DNA of 64,000 nt from Pontibacter sp. FD36 (GCF_015686655.1 NZ_JADPMP010000002.1:1-64000); one strand, 5' to 3'; numbered from the stretch's first letter, positions 34,867 to 44,995 are shown. Program-made: numbers and translations. Notes: generated by a model not told the origin, from the letters alone.

Positions 34867-35190
34867 AGTAATGCGTTTATTTAAAGATGATTATGTTCTG
34901 ATGTGTACAAGTAAGCGCTCGTATGAAATTACATATAAATTCGTTTGAGCGTATTACTTCTTTGTTAACTTTTATTTAAAAATAGGCAATCGAACGCCAC
35001 AAGCTAGAGCGGGAGTAAATAGGTCAAAAGGAGGTGGATTTTCGGCAAAAGAATGAGCTTAGGACTTGCCGTGGGTTGGCTTGTAGATAATGCCTTTCTA
35101 CGTTCTCTGTTTATAAAGGCAAAGCTAAACTGTTGTCATTCAAAGCTTTTTGGCGTAATTTAAGTATTCTGCAACTACGCTATATCTACT
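34867..35190. other. Gene-free stretch between divergent genes
   Basis: These 324 bases separate the SRPBCC and serine hydrolase genes. It presumably contains both promoters. I see no hairpin, repeat family member or small gene in it that I can support. Confidence 0.4.
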
Positions 35191-36378
35191 ATGATAAAAG
35201 TCTACTCCATTATTATCTTCCTGGCCATACTCAACTTTTCGTCGCAGGCCCAGACCATCACACGGCTCGACGGCAGCAAGACCTCTGCAAAAGCCATGGA
35301 CCAACAGATACAGCAGTTGATGCAGGCAGCCGACGTGCATGGGCTGGCGGTGACGATCTTTAACAAGCGGCAGCCTGTTTATCAAAAGACCTTTGGCTAC
35401 AAACGGCTTGACACCAAAGCGCCCATCCGTGCCAGCACCAACTTTTATGGGGCTTCCCTGAGCAAAGCGGTGTTTGCAGTTCTGGTGATGAAGCTGGTAG
35501 AGGAGGGAACGCTCGATCTGGACAAGCCGCTGCAGGAGTATCTGCCCAAACCCATCTATACCTATACACCACAAACCAAGTGGCACGACAACTTCAGCGA
35601 CCTGAAAGAGGATACGCTCTACCAGCGCATCACGGCCCGCATGTGCCTGGCACATACGTCTGGATTCCCGAACTGGCGCTGGTTTGAAGAAGATAAAATG
35701 CTGCGGGTAAAGTTTGAGCCCGGCACCAGGTACAGCTACTCCGGCGAAGGGCTGGTATACCTGCAGGTGGTGCTCGAAAAGATGACCGGCAAATCCCTCG
35801 AAACGATGATGCAGGAAAAGATCTTCCGGCCCTTGGGCATGAAAAACTCTTCCTATACCTGGCAACCGGCTTTTGAGCAGGATTATGTGCTGGGCCACAA
35901 AACAGACGGCAGCCTTTACGAAAAAGATAAAGACAACGAAGCCCGTTCGGCCAGCACCCTCGAAACCACCCTCGACGACTATACCTTGTTTCTGAGAGCG
36001 GTGCTGCAAAACAAGTTGCTGCAGCCAGCTACTACCCGTGAGATGTTCAGTCCTCAGATCCGTATCCGATCTGAGGCGCAGTTCGGTCCGCTCAGCCAGC
36101 GTGAGACCACCGTCAACGATGACATTGAACTGAGCTACGGACTGGGCTGGGGGCTGCTGACTTCGCCTTATGGCCGGGGTGCTTTCAAGGAGGGGCATGG
36201 CGACGGATTTCAGCACTATTCGATCATTTTCCCGGAGCAGGGCACCGGTATTCTTATCCTCAGCAACAGCGACAATGCCGAGAGCATTTTCAAGGAATTG
36301 CTCGAGATCACGATCGGCGATATCTATACCCCCTGGGAGTGGGAAAACTATATACCGTATGATCAGGTGAAAGAGTAA
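35191..36378 (+). CDS. Secreted serine hydrolase (class C beta-lactamase-like)
   Basis: A 395-residue exported protein with a signal peptide (MIKVYSIIIFLAILNFSSQAQ). It belongs to the beta-lactamase/DD-peptidase-like serine hydrolases. The nucleophile motif SLSK is in FYGASLSKAVFAVLVMK near residue 91. The second motif is YSYSGEGLVYLQ, a Tyr-Ser form in place of YxN, near 185. The third is EGHGDGFQHYS near 335. It may act on peptidoglycan, esters or peptides; true beta-lactamase activity is not implied. It precedes ppc by 70 bases on the same strand. Confidence 0.92.
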   Translation: MIKVYSIIIFLAILNFSSQAQTITRLDGSKTSAKAMDQQIQQLMQAADVHGLAVTIFNKRQPVYQKTFGYKRLDTKAPIRASTNFYGASLSKAVFAVLVMKLVEEGTLDLDKPLQEYLPKPIYTYTPQTKWHDNFSDLKEDTLYQRITARMCLAHTSGFPNWRWFEEDKMLRVKFEPGTRYSYSGEGLVYLQVVLEKMTGKSLETMMQEKIFRPLGMKNSSYTWQPAFEQDYVLGHKTDGSLYEKDKDNEARSASTLETTLDDYTLFLRAVLQNKLLQPATTREMFSPQIRIRSEAQFGPLSQRETTVNDDIELSYGLGWGLLTSPYGRGAFKEGHGDGFQHYSIIFPEQGTGILILSNSDNAESIFKELLEITIGDIYTPWEWENYIPYDQVKE

Positions 36379-36448
36379 ATGGTACCCGATCAGGTCTGAT
36401 TACTCAAAAATACACTATCTTCAGCAGAGCTAAAAAATTTCAGAGCCT

Positions 36449-39043
36449 ATGACCACGCACAACACCCTGCGAGCTGATACCAACCTGGAAGCCTTCTCCA
36501 CCCTGGTGGGTACGCGCTATGAAATGTATAACAGCCTGTTCTCTTCGCTGCCCTTCCACCGGGTGGAGAAAACGGGTGTGCTGCTCTCGCTACTGGTACT
36601 GCACTGTGAGGACGGCTACCAGCGTCAGCAGAGTCCGGAGGAGATCATCCAAAGCTTCTTTGCGCAGTATACCCACTACCGCACCGAGCAGGAGCAGCAC
36701 GATCTGCTGTTTCGTTTTGTGCAATATGCCGAGCGGCAGGTGGTGCTGTTCGATGCCCTGGAAGAGGCCGCTTTCCGCGACACCCACGACATGCACGGGG
36801 CCGGCACCCTGAACCAGCTCAGCATTGCGGTGCTGCACGAGCAGGCGCAGGAGCAGCTGGCCCGTAAGCTGCAGGACTTTGCCGTGCGCATGGTCCTCAC
36901 GGCGCACCCCACGCAGTTCTACCCGAGCAACGTACTGGGCATTATTAATGACCTGTCACAGGCCCTGGCAACAGACAACACGTCGCAGGCGCACTCATAC
37001 CTGCGGCAGCTGGGCAAGACGCCTTTTTTCAAGAAAGAAAAACCCACACCCTACGAAGAGGCCATCAGCCTGATCTGGTTTCTGGAAAATGTGTTTTACC
37101 GCGCTGCCGGTGACATCATCTCGTACCTGGACGCGCAGTTTCCGGGTGTGATCCGGCCAAGTTTTAAACTGATCCGGATGGGTTTCTGGCCGGGAGGAGA
37201 CCGCGACGGCAATCCGTTTGTAAAAGCAGACACCACCCTGCAGGTGGCCGATGCGTTGCGGGTTGCGGCCATACGGGCCTACTACGCCGACGTGCGCAGG
37301 CTCAGGCGCCGCCTGACTTTCAGGGGCGTGGAAGATCTGCTCAAGGAGTTGGAGGCAAAACTTTACAATCACCTGTTTGTGCCCGGCTATACCCTGGACC
37401 TGAAGCAAGAGACGATACTGGAATCGTTGCGGGAGATTGGCAGGCTGCTGCTGCAGGAGCACAACAGTTTGTTTTTAAAACAGGTGGCGGCGCTGATTAC
37501 CAAAGTGGAGCTTTTTGGCCTGTTCTTCGCCACACTCGACATCCGGCAGGACTCCTCGGTACACACCCATCTTTATGAAGAATTGGCACAAAAAACCGAC
37601 CTGCTGCCAAAAGACTATGCGCAGCTCCCGGAGGAGAAGAAAATAGATGCCCTGACAGGTATAGCAGGCAGCTTGAAAGACACCGATTTGTTTGCGGACG
37701 ATGAGCTGCTTCATGACACCCTACAGACGGTAGCCGCGATCCGAACCATACAGGAGCGCAACGGGGAGGAGGGATGCCATCGCTACATCATCAGCCACTG
37801 CACCAGCGCCCTCAATGTGCTGGAGGTCTATACCTTATTCCGCCTGCATGGCTGGCAGCCCGAAGCACTAACCGTGGACATTGTACCGCTTTTCGAGACG
37901 ATCACGGACCTGCGGCAGGCGGCTGCTGTGATGCGGCAGCTCTACGAGCACCCGGTGTACCGGGAGCACCTGCAGCGGCGGAGCAACACCCAGACCATTA
38001 TGCTCGGCTTTTCGGACGGCACCAAAGACGGTGGCTACCTGATGGCCAACTGGAGCATCTACAAAGCTAAGGAAGCACTGACGCAGGTAAGCCGGGAGTA
38101 TGGCATAGAAGTGATTTTCTTCGACGGGCGGGGAGGTCCGCCGGCACGTGGAGGCGGCAAGACGCAGCAGTTCTATGCTTCCATGGGCAACAACATCGCC
38201 AACAAAGAGATCCAGCTGACCATACAGGGACAGACGGTGAGCTCCAACTTCGGCTCCGTGGATGCGGCCCGTTTCAACCTGGAGCAGCTCCTTCACGCCG
38301 GCATCAGTAACAGTCTCTTCGACCGCAGGAAACCCACCCTGAGCCAGGAAGATGATCAGCTGTTGCAGGAGTTGGCAGAGGTAAGCTTTGCAGCCTATGC
38401 CGAGTTGAAGAACAACCCGGTTTTCCTGGAGTACCTGACGTATGTGAGCCCGCTGCGCTACTATGGGGAGGCAAACATAGGCAGTCGTCCTTCCAAGCGC
38501 AAAGCCGGCAAGCTGAACCTGGATGACCTGCGGGCCGTGCCTTATGTGGGTGCCTGGAGTCAACTGAAGCAGAACCTGCCGGGTTACTATGGCGTGGGCA
38601 AAGCACTAGAGGCGCTGCATGCCAAAGGCGACTGGCCGAAGCTGCAGCAGCTTTACAAGCACTCGCTCTTCTTCAAGACCCTGCTCGATAACTGCGAGAT
38701 GGCCATGAAGAAATGCTTTTTCCCGGTCACGGCCTACCTGGCGGAACATCCCACCTATGGAGAACTTTGGAAGCAGATCTACGATGAATTTGAGCGAACT
38801 AAAAAGTATGTGCTCATGCTGGCGGGAGCCGACACGCTGATGGCCGACAAACCAATGGACGAACTCTCGATTCAGCTGCGGCAGCGCATCGAGCTGCCCC
38901 TGATCACGATACAGCAGTACGCCCTGGCCCGCATCCGCACCTTGGAAGAGCAGGACCCGCAGCAGCAGGCAAAACAGGTATATGAGAAGCTGGTAGTGCG
39001 CTGCTCATTCGGTATCATTAATGCTGAACGGAACTCCGCCTAA
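36449..39043 (+). CDS. ppc: Phosphoenolpyruvate carboxylase
   Basis: An 864-residue PEP carboxylase forming oxaloacetate from PEP and bicarbonate, an anaplerotic TCA-cycle step that pairs with citrate synthase elsewhere in this window. Key blocks are VLTAHPTQF with the catalytic His near residue 150, GFWPGGDRDGNPFV near 249, LGFSDGTKDGGYLMANWS near 518, and FFDGRGGPPARGGGKTQQFY near 557. IQGQTVSSNFGS follows. The C-terminus is NAERNSA in place of the enterobacterial NTG ending, which I recall as usual for Bacteroidota. It is slightly shorter than E. coli Ppc. No allosteric assignment is attempted. Confidence 0.96.
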   Translation: MTTHNTLRADTNLEAFSTLVGTRYEMYNSLFSSLPFHRVEKTGVLLSLLVLHCEDGYQRQQSPEEIIQSFFAQYTHYRTEQEQHDLLFRFVQYAERQVVLFDALEEAAFRDTHDMHGAGTLNQLSIAVLHEQAQEQLARKLQDFAVRMVLTAHPTQFYPSNVLGIINDLSQALATDNTSQAHSYLRQLGKTPFFKKEKPTPYEEAISLIWFLENVFYRAAGDIISYLDAQFPGVIRPSFKLIRMGFWPGGDRDGNPFVKADTTLQVADALRVAAIRAYYADVRRLRRRLTFRGVEDLLKELEAKLYNHLFVPGYTLDLKQETILESLREIGRLLLQEHNSLFLKQVAALITKVELFGLFFATLDIRQDSSVHTHLYEELAQKTDLLPKDYAQLPEEKKIDALTGIAGSLKDTDLFADDELLHDTLQTVAAIRTIQERNGEEGCHRYIISHCTSALNVLEVYTLFRLHGWQPEALTVDIVPLFETITDLRQAAAVMRQLYEHPVYREHLQRRSNTQTIMLGFSDGTKDGGYLMANWSIYKAKEALTQVSREYGIEVIFFDGRGGPPARGGGKTQQFYASMGNNIANKEIQLTIQGQTVSSNFGSVDAARFNLEQLLHAGISNSLFDRRKPTLSQEDDQLLQELAEVSFAAYAELKNNPVFLEYLTYVSPLRYYGEANIGSRPSKRKAGKLNLDDLRAVPYVGAWSQLKQNLPGYYGVGKALEALHAKGDWPKLQQLYKHSLFFKTLLDNCEMAMKKCFFPVTAYLAEHPTYGELWKQIYDEFERTKKYVLMLAGADTLMADKPMDELSIQLRQRIELPLITIQQYALARIRTLEEQDPQQQAKQVYEKLVVRCSFGIINAERNSA

Positions 39044-39117
39044 ATTTAAAGTCACTTTTAACACAAAATAAACGTACAAAGACTACCAGATTTTTTTCGA
39101 ACAAAAACACTTTGGTG

Positions 39118-42100
39118 ATGGTAGTCAGCAATTACCGTCCCACCCACACGGCCAGTAGAGAGAATAAAAAGCGTGGGACCATCCTCAAATGGATGCTCTT
39201 TGGCACCACACTCATCATAATTGGAGTTGTCGTCGCGGCCGTGCTTTATGAAACCCGTACATCCCGTTTGCAGTCGCGCGAATTAGCGCGTTATGCCGCC
39301 ACATTGACCTATCAGGTGGAACCTGGCCGGAGCGATGCGATCGTATACCCCAAACCCGGTCCATTTGACAGACGCCTCGGCTACGCCCACTTGCCTCAGC
39401 TGCTCGACCGGGCAGAAGAGCGGGGGATGGAAGTAGTGCAGCAGGCGCGTTTTTCAGATGCCTTGATGCAGTATACCTCCCGGGGCTACTTTGCACCTTA
39501 TCCCGAAAAAACACAGGCCGGACTGCGCATCGTCGATTTCCAGGGCAGACCGGTGTATGATTTCAAATACCCGCGCCGCCTGTATGCCAGTTACGAGGCC
39601 ATCCCTTCCCTGATCACCTCATCGCTTTTATTTATCGAGAACCGGGAGCTGTTGAACCCCGAGAAGCCTTACATGAATCCGGCGGTGGACTGGCTGCGCT
39701 TTACAAAAGCTGGTCTGCACCTGGCGGCCAGCCGCGTGGGATTGGAGTACCAGACCATGGGAGCCAGTACCCTCGCCACCCAGCTTGAAAAATTCCGACA
39801 CTCCCCGGCAGGCATCACGGTGAGTCCGCGTGCCAAGCTGCAGCAGATGGTTTCGGCCAGCGTACGCGCTTACCAGTCAGGACCCGAGACCATGCCGGCC
39901 CGGCAGGCCCTGGTGCTGTCGTACCTGAACAACTTGCCACTTTATGGAGCACCGGGCTATGGCGAAGTGCACGGTCTGGGCGATGGCTTGTGGGTTTGGT
40001 TTGGAAGCGATCCGGAGAAAGTCAACCGCCTGCTGAGTTTACCGGCGGCAGCGGGCGATAGTCTGCAGGCACAGGGACAGGCGCTGCGGCAGGTACTGTC
40101 GCTGTTCATTGCCCAGCGCCGCCCTGCCTACTACCTGAACGAAGGCGGACGCCAGGCGCTGAACGAGCTCACCAGCAGTTACCTTCGGCTGCTCGCTGAC
40201 AACGGGCACATCAGTGCCGAGCTGCGGGACGCAGGTCTTTCACAGGATGTCGCCTTCCGGGATTTCAGCGCAGAGCCGATCACGGTGCCAGCCGAAACAA
40301 ACAAAGGGTCGCTGATGGTGCGTACCCACCTGGCAGGTATGCTGGGCAAAACCCTCTACGACCTCGACCGCATGGATGTAGGTGCCACCACCACACTGGA
40401 GCACGCCTTGCAGTGCGAGGTAAGCACCTACCTGCAGCGCCTGAGCGATCCTGCTTTTGCCCGGAGCGTAGGCCTGTATGGCAAGCGACTGCTCAGTCCT
40501 AAACAGGCAGCTGAAATCAGGTATAGCTTTACGCTGTATGAACGCAGTCCGCAGGGAAACCTGGTGCGTGTGCAAACCGACAACACCGACCAGCCGCTGG
40601 ACCTGAACGAAGGCAGCAAACTGGAGTTGGGCTCCACGGCCAAGCTTCGCATGCTCGTCACATACCTCGATATGATCGAAGCGCTGCATACCCGCTATGC
40701 CGGGGAGTCGGCAGGGGAACTGCGCCATGCGCTGGCAGCTTCGCAGGACAACCTGAGCCGCTGGGTGCTGCGCTACCTGCTGCAGGCCAAAGACAAAAGC
40801 CTGGCCGCCACCCTCGAAGCCGCCATGGAACGCCGCTATTCGGCGAGTCCGCATGAGCGCTTCTACACTGGCGGTGGCATGCATACCTTCCACAACTTCA
40901 GCGATACTGACAATGGCCGCAACCCGACCGTACGGGAAGCCTTCCTCAAATCCATTAACATGCCTTTTGTCAGGCTGACACGGGACGTGGTGCGGCACAG
41001 CATACAGCAGCAGACAGGAGGCAGCGGCAGTCTGCTCGGCAGCGATGCCGATCCGCGCCGCAAGGAATATCTCACCCGCTTTGCCAATCGGGAAGGGGAA
41101 ACCTATTTGCTTCGCTACTGGCACAAGTACAAGGGCAAAACAGAAGAAGAGCGTTTTGAAGTGCTACTCAAAGGTATGCGCCTCAACTCCGTCCGACTGG
41201 CGACTGTGCACCGCTTCTTTTATCCGGATACCGACTCCCTCAGCTTCACCCGTATGATGCGGGAGCGGCTGCCATGGGAGAAGAAGCTTAAAAACAAGCG
41301 CATCATGGAGCTCTACCACCAGTTCGGACCGGAAGCTTTCGACCTGAACGACCAGGGCTACATTTCGCGGGTGCATCCGCTGGAACTGTGGCTGCTGCAA
41401 TACCTGCAGCAGCACCCCGAGGCTACTTGGCCGGAAGTGGCGGAGGCGAGTATGGACACCCGGCAGGAGGTATACAAGTGGTTGTTCCGCTCGCGCCACA
41501 AGAGCGCCCGCGACTCCCGCATCCGCACCATGCTCGAGCTTGATGCCTTCGCCGACCTGCAGCAACGCTGGCAGAAGCTGGGCTATCCGTTTCAGCAACT
41601 CGTGCCTTCCCTGGCGACGGCTCTCGGCTCTTCCAGTGACCGCCCCGAAGCGCTGGCGGAGCTAATGGGCATCATCCTGAACGATGGCGTGCGCCACCGC
41701 ACCCGCCGCATTGAGGAACTGCACTTTGCCCGACAGACACCTTACGAAACCGGCCTGAAATGGCAGGAGGGAGAAGGAGAGCAAGTGCTGGCGCCGGAAG
41801 TAGCTGCGCTCGTGCGGGAAACTTTGCTGGACGTGGTGGATACCGGCACTGCCCGCCGTTTGCAGGGCGGTATACCGGGTACGGACGGTAACAGTCTCCG
41901 GCTCGGCGGCAAAACCGGCACTGGCGACAACCGGGTGGTGACCATGAACAAAAGAGGACAGCGGCTGTCTTCCCGCAGCGTCAACCGCACGGCCACTTTC
42001 GTGTTCTTCATCGGCGATAACCATTTTGGTACACTGACCGCTTTTGTGCCTGGTCGTGAGGCGGCAGGTTTTCATTTCACCTCCTCGCTGCCTGTGCAGG

Positions 42101-42228
42101 TGCTTCGGGGAATGGCCCCGATTCTAGCGCCCTACCTGGAGCAAAACAATAGCATAGAGCAGCCTACTCCTCCAGATTCCGTTTTTATGTCGACCAATAT
42201 ACCTGAAAATCAGTATACTGTACATTAG
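39118..42228 (+). CDS. Divergent class A penicillin-binding protein
   Basis: A 1036-residue peptidoglycan synthase-like protein. One membrane helix (LKWMLFGTTLIIIGVVVAAV) precedes a GT51 domain. The GT51 motif 1 is FIENRELLN, where the usual ED is EN with catalytic Glu kept. Motif 2 is MGASTLATQLEKFRHSP. The transpeptidase domain has all three motifs: STAK in LELGSTAKLRML near residue 510, SIN in EAFLKSINMPFVRL, and KTG in LGGKTGTGDNR near 937. An unusual insert lies between SIN and KTG. ATG 39118 is preferred over an upstream TTG. Activity of the GT domain is uncertain. Confidence 0.88.
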   Translation: MVVSNYRPTHTASRENKKRGTILKWMLFGTTLIIIGVVVAAVLYETRTSRLQSRELARYAATLTYQVEPGRSDAIVYPKPGPFDRRLGYAHLPQLLDRAEERGMEVVQQARFSDALMQYTSRGYFAPYPEKTQAGLRIVDFQGRPVYDFKYPRRLYASYEAIPSLITSSLLFIENRELLNPEKPYMNPAVDWLRFTKAGLHLAASRVGLEYQTMGASTLATQLEKFRHSPAGITVSPRAKLQQMVSASVRAYQSGPETMPARQALVLSYLNNLPLYGAPGYGEVHGLGDGLWVWFGSDPEKVNRLLSLPAAAGDSLQAQGQALRQVLSLFIAQRRPAYYLNEGGRQALNELTSSYLRLLADNGHISAELRDAGLSQDVAFRDFSAEPITVPAETNKGSLMVRTHLAGMLGKTLYDLDRMDVGATTTLEHALQCEVSTYLQRLSDPAFARSVGLYGKRLLSPKQAAEIRYSFTLYERSPQGNLVRVQTDNTDQPLDLNEGSKLELGSTAKLRMLVTYLDMIEALHTRYAGESAGELRHALAASQDNLSRWVLRYLLQAKDKSLAATLEAAMERRYSASPHERFYTGGGMHTFHNFSDTDNGRNPTVREAFLKSINMPFVRLTRDVVRHSIQQQTGGSGSLLGSDADPRRKEYLTRFANREGETYLLRYWHKYKGKTEEERFEVLLKGMRLNSVRLATVHRFFYPDTDSLSFTRMMRERLPWEKKLKNKRIMELYHQFGPEAFDLNDQGYISRVHPLELWLLQYLQQHPEATWPEVAEASMDTRQEVYKWLFRSRHKSARDSRIRTMLELDAFADLQQRWQKLGYPFQQLVPSLATALGSSSDRPEALAELMGIILNDGVRHRTRRIEELHFARQTPYETGLKWQEGEGEQVLAPEVAALVRETLLDVVDTGTARRLQGGIPGTDGNSLRLGGKTGTGDNRVVTMNKRGQRLSSRSVNRTATFVFFIGDNHFGTLTAFVPGREAAGFHFTSSLPVQVLRGMAPILAPYLEQNNSIEQPTPPDSVFMSTNIPENQYTVH

Positions 42229-42316
42229 GCTTTAAACGATGAACCGTCCGGTTCCTAAGCCCTGACATTGTGTACAGGGCTTGACAGATATAGCCGGGCA
42301 GGATAATTGACGAGAG

Positions 42317-43645
42317 ATGAGATATTCTTACCGGAGAGGTTTTTCCTGGCTGTTACTATTTACTATACTTGCCCTGGTGCCGCTGGGCCTTGCCCTGGTA
42401 GGGCCTATACCTGCCGTCCGTGATTTCTGGACAGAACTGGGCGTAGCCCTGGGTTTCATTGTACTCGCCATTTTCGGTTTGCAGTTCCTGTTCTCTGGCC
42501 GCTTTCGCTGGGTCGCGCCTACTTTCGGCATGGACAATATCGTGCACTTTCACCGTAAGATGGGACTGGTCGCATTCTTTTTCATCCTGGCGCATCCCGT
42601 CATCCTGATCCTGAACAACACAGAATTTCTTTCTTACTTCGACCCGGGTGTTAACCTGCTGCGGGCCATTGCGCTTTCCTACGTGTCGGTGGCGCTGATC
42701 GCCATTACCGTCACGAGCATTTGGCGACTGGCTTTCAAACTGAGTTATGAAAAGTGGCGGTTGCTCCATGGTTTTCTGGCACTCTCGATCGTGTTTGTGG
42801 GGGTAGTGCACTCCATACAGGTGTCGCATTACCTGGACCCGCTCTGGAAAAAGATCACTCTCGGGCTGCTGCTGGGCGCCTGCATGTACCTGGTGCTGCA
42901 TACCCGCCTTGTGCGGCCCTGGCTCAACCGCAAAAAGCCATACCGGGTGACAGAGGTAAAAGACGAACGTGACGAGTGCTGGACGCTCACCCTCCAACCT
43001 GAGTCTGGAAAAAAGATGCAATTCAGGCCCGGGCAGTTTGCCTGGATCACCGTGAACGATAGCCCCTTCACCTTGCAGCAGCATCCCTTCTCCTTTGCCT
43101 CCAGCGCTCGCGACAGCACAATCAGCTTTACAGCCAAGGAGTCAGGCGATTTCACTTCCACTTTCAAAGACATACCCAAGGGCGTTCAGGTATACCTGGA
43201 GGGGCCATTCGGTTCTTTTACACCGGAGCCGGACAGTCATTTGTTTTTGGTGATGGGCGGCATCGGCATCACCCCCGGCATGAGTATGCTGCGTACCATG
43301 CGCGACGACAAGGATCCCCGCAAAGCCATCCTGCTTTATGCCAGCAAGAAATGGAAAGACGTGACCTTTCGGGAGGAGCTCACCGAGATCAGCAAAGTGA
43401 TCGACCTGCGCATCATTCATGTGATTGAAGATGTGCCGGACGAGGAGGATCTGCCCGAGGACATCGACGGGGAAGGTGGTCGGATCGATGAGGAGATGCT
43501 GGCCAAATACCTGCCCGACAAGCCGGAAACTTTCATGTACTTCATCTGCGGTCCGGGTCCCTTAATGGATGTGGTTGAGATCGGGCTGCACAATCTGGGC
43601 GTAGACTGGCGGCGTATCTATTCGGAGCGCTTCGAAATTGTGTAA
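42317..43645 (+). CDS. Ferric-reductase-like transmembrane flavoprotein
   Basis: A 442-residue membrane flavocytochrome-like protein. The N-terminal half has about six hydrophobic helices with paired His residues (HFHRKMGLVAFFFILAHPV and RLLHGFLALSIVFVGVVHSI-like segment), as in ferric reductase/NOX heme domains. The C-terminal half is a ferredoxin-NADP reductase module: QHPFSFASS binds FAD and MGGIGITPGMSMLRTM binds the nicotinamide nucleotide. It probably passes electrons from NAD(P)H across the inner membrane; the acceptor is unknown. Small genes for a one-helix protein and a SpoIIAA-like protein follow on the same strand. Confidence 0.92.
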   Translation: MRYSYRRGFSWLLLFTILALVPLGLALVGPIPAVRDFWTELGVALGFIVLAIFGLQFLFSGRFRWVAPTFGMDNIVHFHRKMGLVAFFFILAHPVILILNNTEFLSYFDPGVNLLRAIALSYVSVALIAITVTSIWRLAFKLSYEKWRLLHGFLALSIVFVGVVHSIQVSHYLDPLWKKITLGLLLGACMYLVLHTRLVRPWLNRKKPYRVTEVKDERDECWTLTLQPESGKKMQFRPGQFAWITVNDSPFTLQQHPFSFASSARDSTISFTAKESGDFTSTFKDIPKGVQVYLEGPFGSFTPEPDSHLFLVMGGIGITPGMSMLRTMRDDKDPRKAILLYASKKWKDVTFREELTEISKVIDLRIIHVIEDVPDEEDLPEDIDGEGGRIDEEMLAKYLPDKPETFMYFICGPGPLMDVVEIGLHNLGVDWRRIYSERFEIV

Positions 43646-43660
43646 TCAAGCTGAAAGCCG

Positions 43661-43771
43661 ATGCAAGACAAATACAAAAAACTACTTTACAAGATCATCA
43701 GCCGACTGGGCGAACTGGTAGGACTTGTGCTGCTGCTGGCAGCAGTGTTGTTTGCCGCACGGGCATGGTGA
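43661..43771 (+). CDS. 36-residue single-helix membrane protein
   Basis: A short complete frame, MQDKYKKLLYKIISRLGELV continuing into the hydrophobic GLVLLLAAVLFAARAW. It has a basic N-terminus and one predicted membrane helix. It starts 16 bases after the flavoprotein gene and is followed 31 bases later by the SpoIIAA-like gene. It may be an accessory subunit or small regulator of the neighbouring membrane flavoprotein. Coding status rests on its structure and spacing only. Confidence 0.55.
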   Translation: MQDKYKKLLYKIISRLGELVGLVLLLAAVLFAARAW

Positions 43772-43802
43772 TCGATTTGTTTAACCTATAACACAAGGCA
43801 AG

Positions 43803-44171
43803 ATGATAAAGAAGATAGACATTGGCCACGACCAGGTACTGGCCTTCCGGGTAGAGGGGGAACTGGATGTGCAGGACATGAAAGCCTCGCAAAAAGTCAT
43901 CAAACCGGAACTGGAGTCTGCGGCACCTTTTAACTTATACCTGGAGATGGCCGCTACGGAAGGAGTGGAGCCTGCCGCTGTACAGGAGCGGGTAAGCTTT
44001 ATCTTATCTAACTTCAGTGACGTGCTGGATAAGGTGAAGAAGATTGCACTCGTCACGGACAAAGACTGGCTGCAGCACCTGATGTCCGGCGTGTTCACAA
44101 TGGTGCCTTCCATTGAGCAGCGGTCTTTCTCATTTGACGAAAAAGAAGCAGCCCGCCGGTGGGTTGCTTAG
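43803..44171 (+). CDS. SpoIIAA-like STAS/SEC14-type protein
   Basis: A 122-residue cytoplasmic protein matching the SpoIIAA-like family (STAS or SEC14-like fold). It starts MIKKIDIGHDQVLAFRVEGE and has the characteristic NLYLEMAATEGVEP and KKIALVTDKDWLQHLMSGVF segments. The phosphorylatable Ser of true anti-sigma antagonists cannot be identified with confidence, so a partner-switching role is not claimed. Neighbours upstream are the membrane flavoprotein and a one-helix protein. A convergent exonuclease gene follows. Confidence 0.88.
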   Translation: MIKKIDIGHDQVLAFRVEGELDVQDMKASQKVIKPELESAAPFNLYLEMAATEGVEPAAVQERVSFILSNFSDVLDKVKKIALVTDKDWLQHLMSGVFTMVPSIEQRSFSFDEKEAARRWVA

Positions 44172-44209
44172 ACAGGAACCTGTTGCAGAACTGTAGCTCT
44201 TGTTACGGC

Positions 44210-44764
44210 TTAAACCCGGGCGATCTTACAGCCCATCCGCGCATCAAACTCCTCTTCGGAGCTTGTGCCTGTCAGAGCGAGCGCTTTCAGCGATAACCTG
44301 GCACAGGCATCGGCATCGGAGGCAGCCCGGTGGTGCAGAAAATCAATGCGGTGCATGTTACAGAGCGTTTTGAGGTCATACTTGTGCATGCCCTTCCATA
44401 TATTCTTCGAGAATTTGAGGCTGCAGGTATAGCGGGCCTCCGGAAGCGGGATATTATAAGTTGCCAGCGTTTTGCGGAGCACGCTCATATCAAAACTGGC
44501 ATTGTGGGCGATTAGCAGCTGTCCTTCCAGGTATGGCTTTAACTCCGGCCACAACTCAGCAAAATCAGGCTGGTTTTTTACGTCAGCAGGCCGGATGCCA
44601 TGCACGGCTATATTAAAAGAATTGAAATGAGGGTAGTACAAAGGCTTGATCAGCCAGGATTTTGTTTCTACAATCTTCCTTTCCCGCACCACGGTTATTC
44701 CTATCTCACAAGGGCTGTCACGCTGTGGCGTGGCCGTTTCGAAATCAAGGGCAATAAAATTCAT
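44210..44764 (-). CDS. DnaQ-like 3'-5' exonuclease
   Basis: A 184-residue DEDDh exonuclease of the DnaQ family, related to the epsilon proofreading fold but stand-alone. Motif I is IALDFETATPQRDSPCEIG with Asp and Glu. Motif II is LLIAHNASFDMSVLRKTL with Asp. Motif III is FLHHRAASDADACARLS with His and Asp. It likely acts in DNA repair or RNA/DNA trimming. It is convergent with the SpoIIAA-like gene and divergent from the GH92 gene. Confidence 0.94.
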   Translation of the reverse strand: MNFIALDFETATPQRDSPCEIGITVVRERKIVETKSWLIKPLYYPHFNSFNIAVHGIRPADVKNQPDFAELWPELKPYLEGQLLIAHNASFDMSVLRKTLATYNIPLPEARYTCSLKFSKNIWKGMHKYDLKTLCNMHRIDFLHHRAASDADACARLSLKALALTGTSSEEEFDARMGCKIARV

Positions 44765-44995
44765 AAGAAGGGGTGTTTAAATGCAGGGAATACCAATCAA
44801 TTAAGGTGCAATTTAGTCAATTTGCTGCGAAAACTTCCGAATGCTTCTGCTGACAGGTTAAAGACAGGTTTTTTCAGTTTAAGAAGGTGAATTTCATTGC
44901 CTGCAACAGGTAGCTGATTGAAAGCTATGTTTTTAAAAATAAGCTTTAACTTTAAGCTATCCTTAAAATCCGATTCTCCACAAACAGCTCGCCTT

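Noticed and set aside
35140-36216. Long open frame on the minus strand opposite the serine hydrolase
   Set aside because: It mirrors the codon structure of a well-supported gene on the plus strand and shows no family motif.
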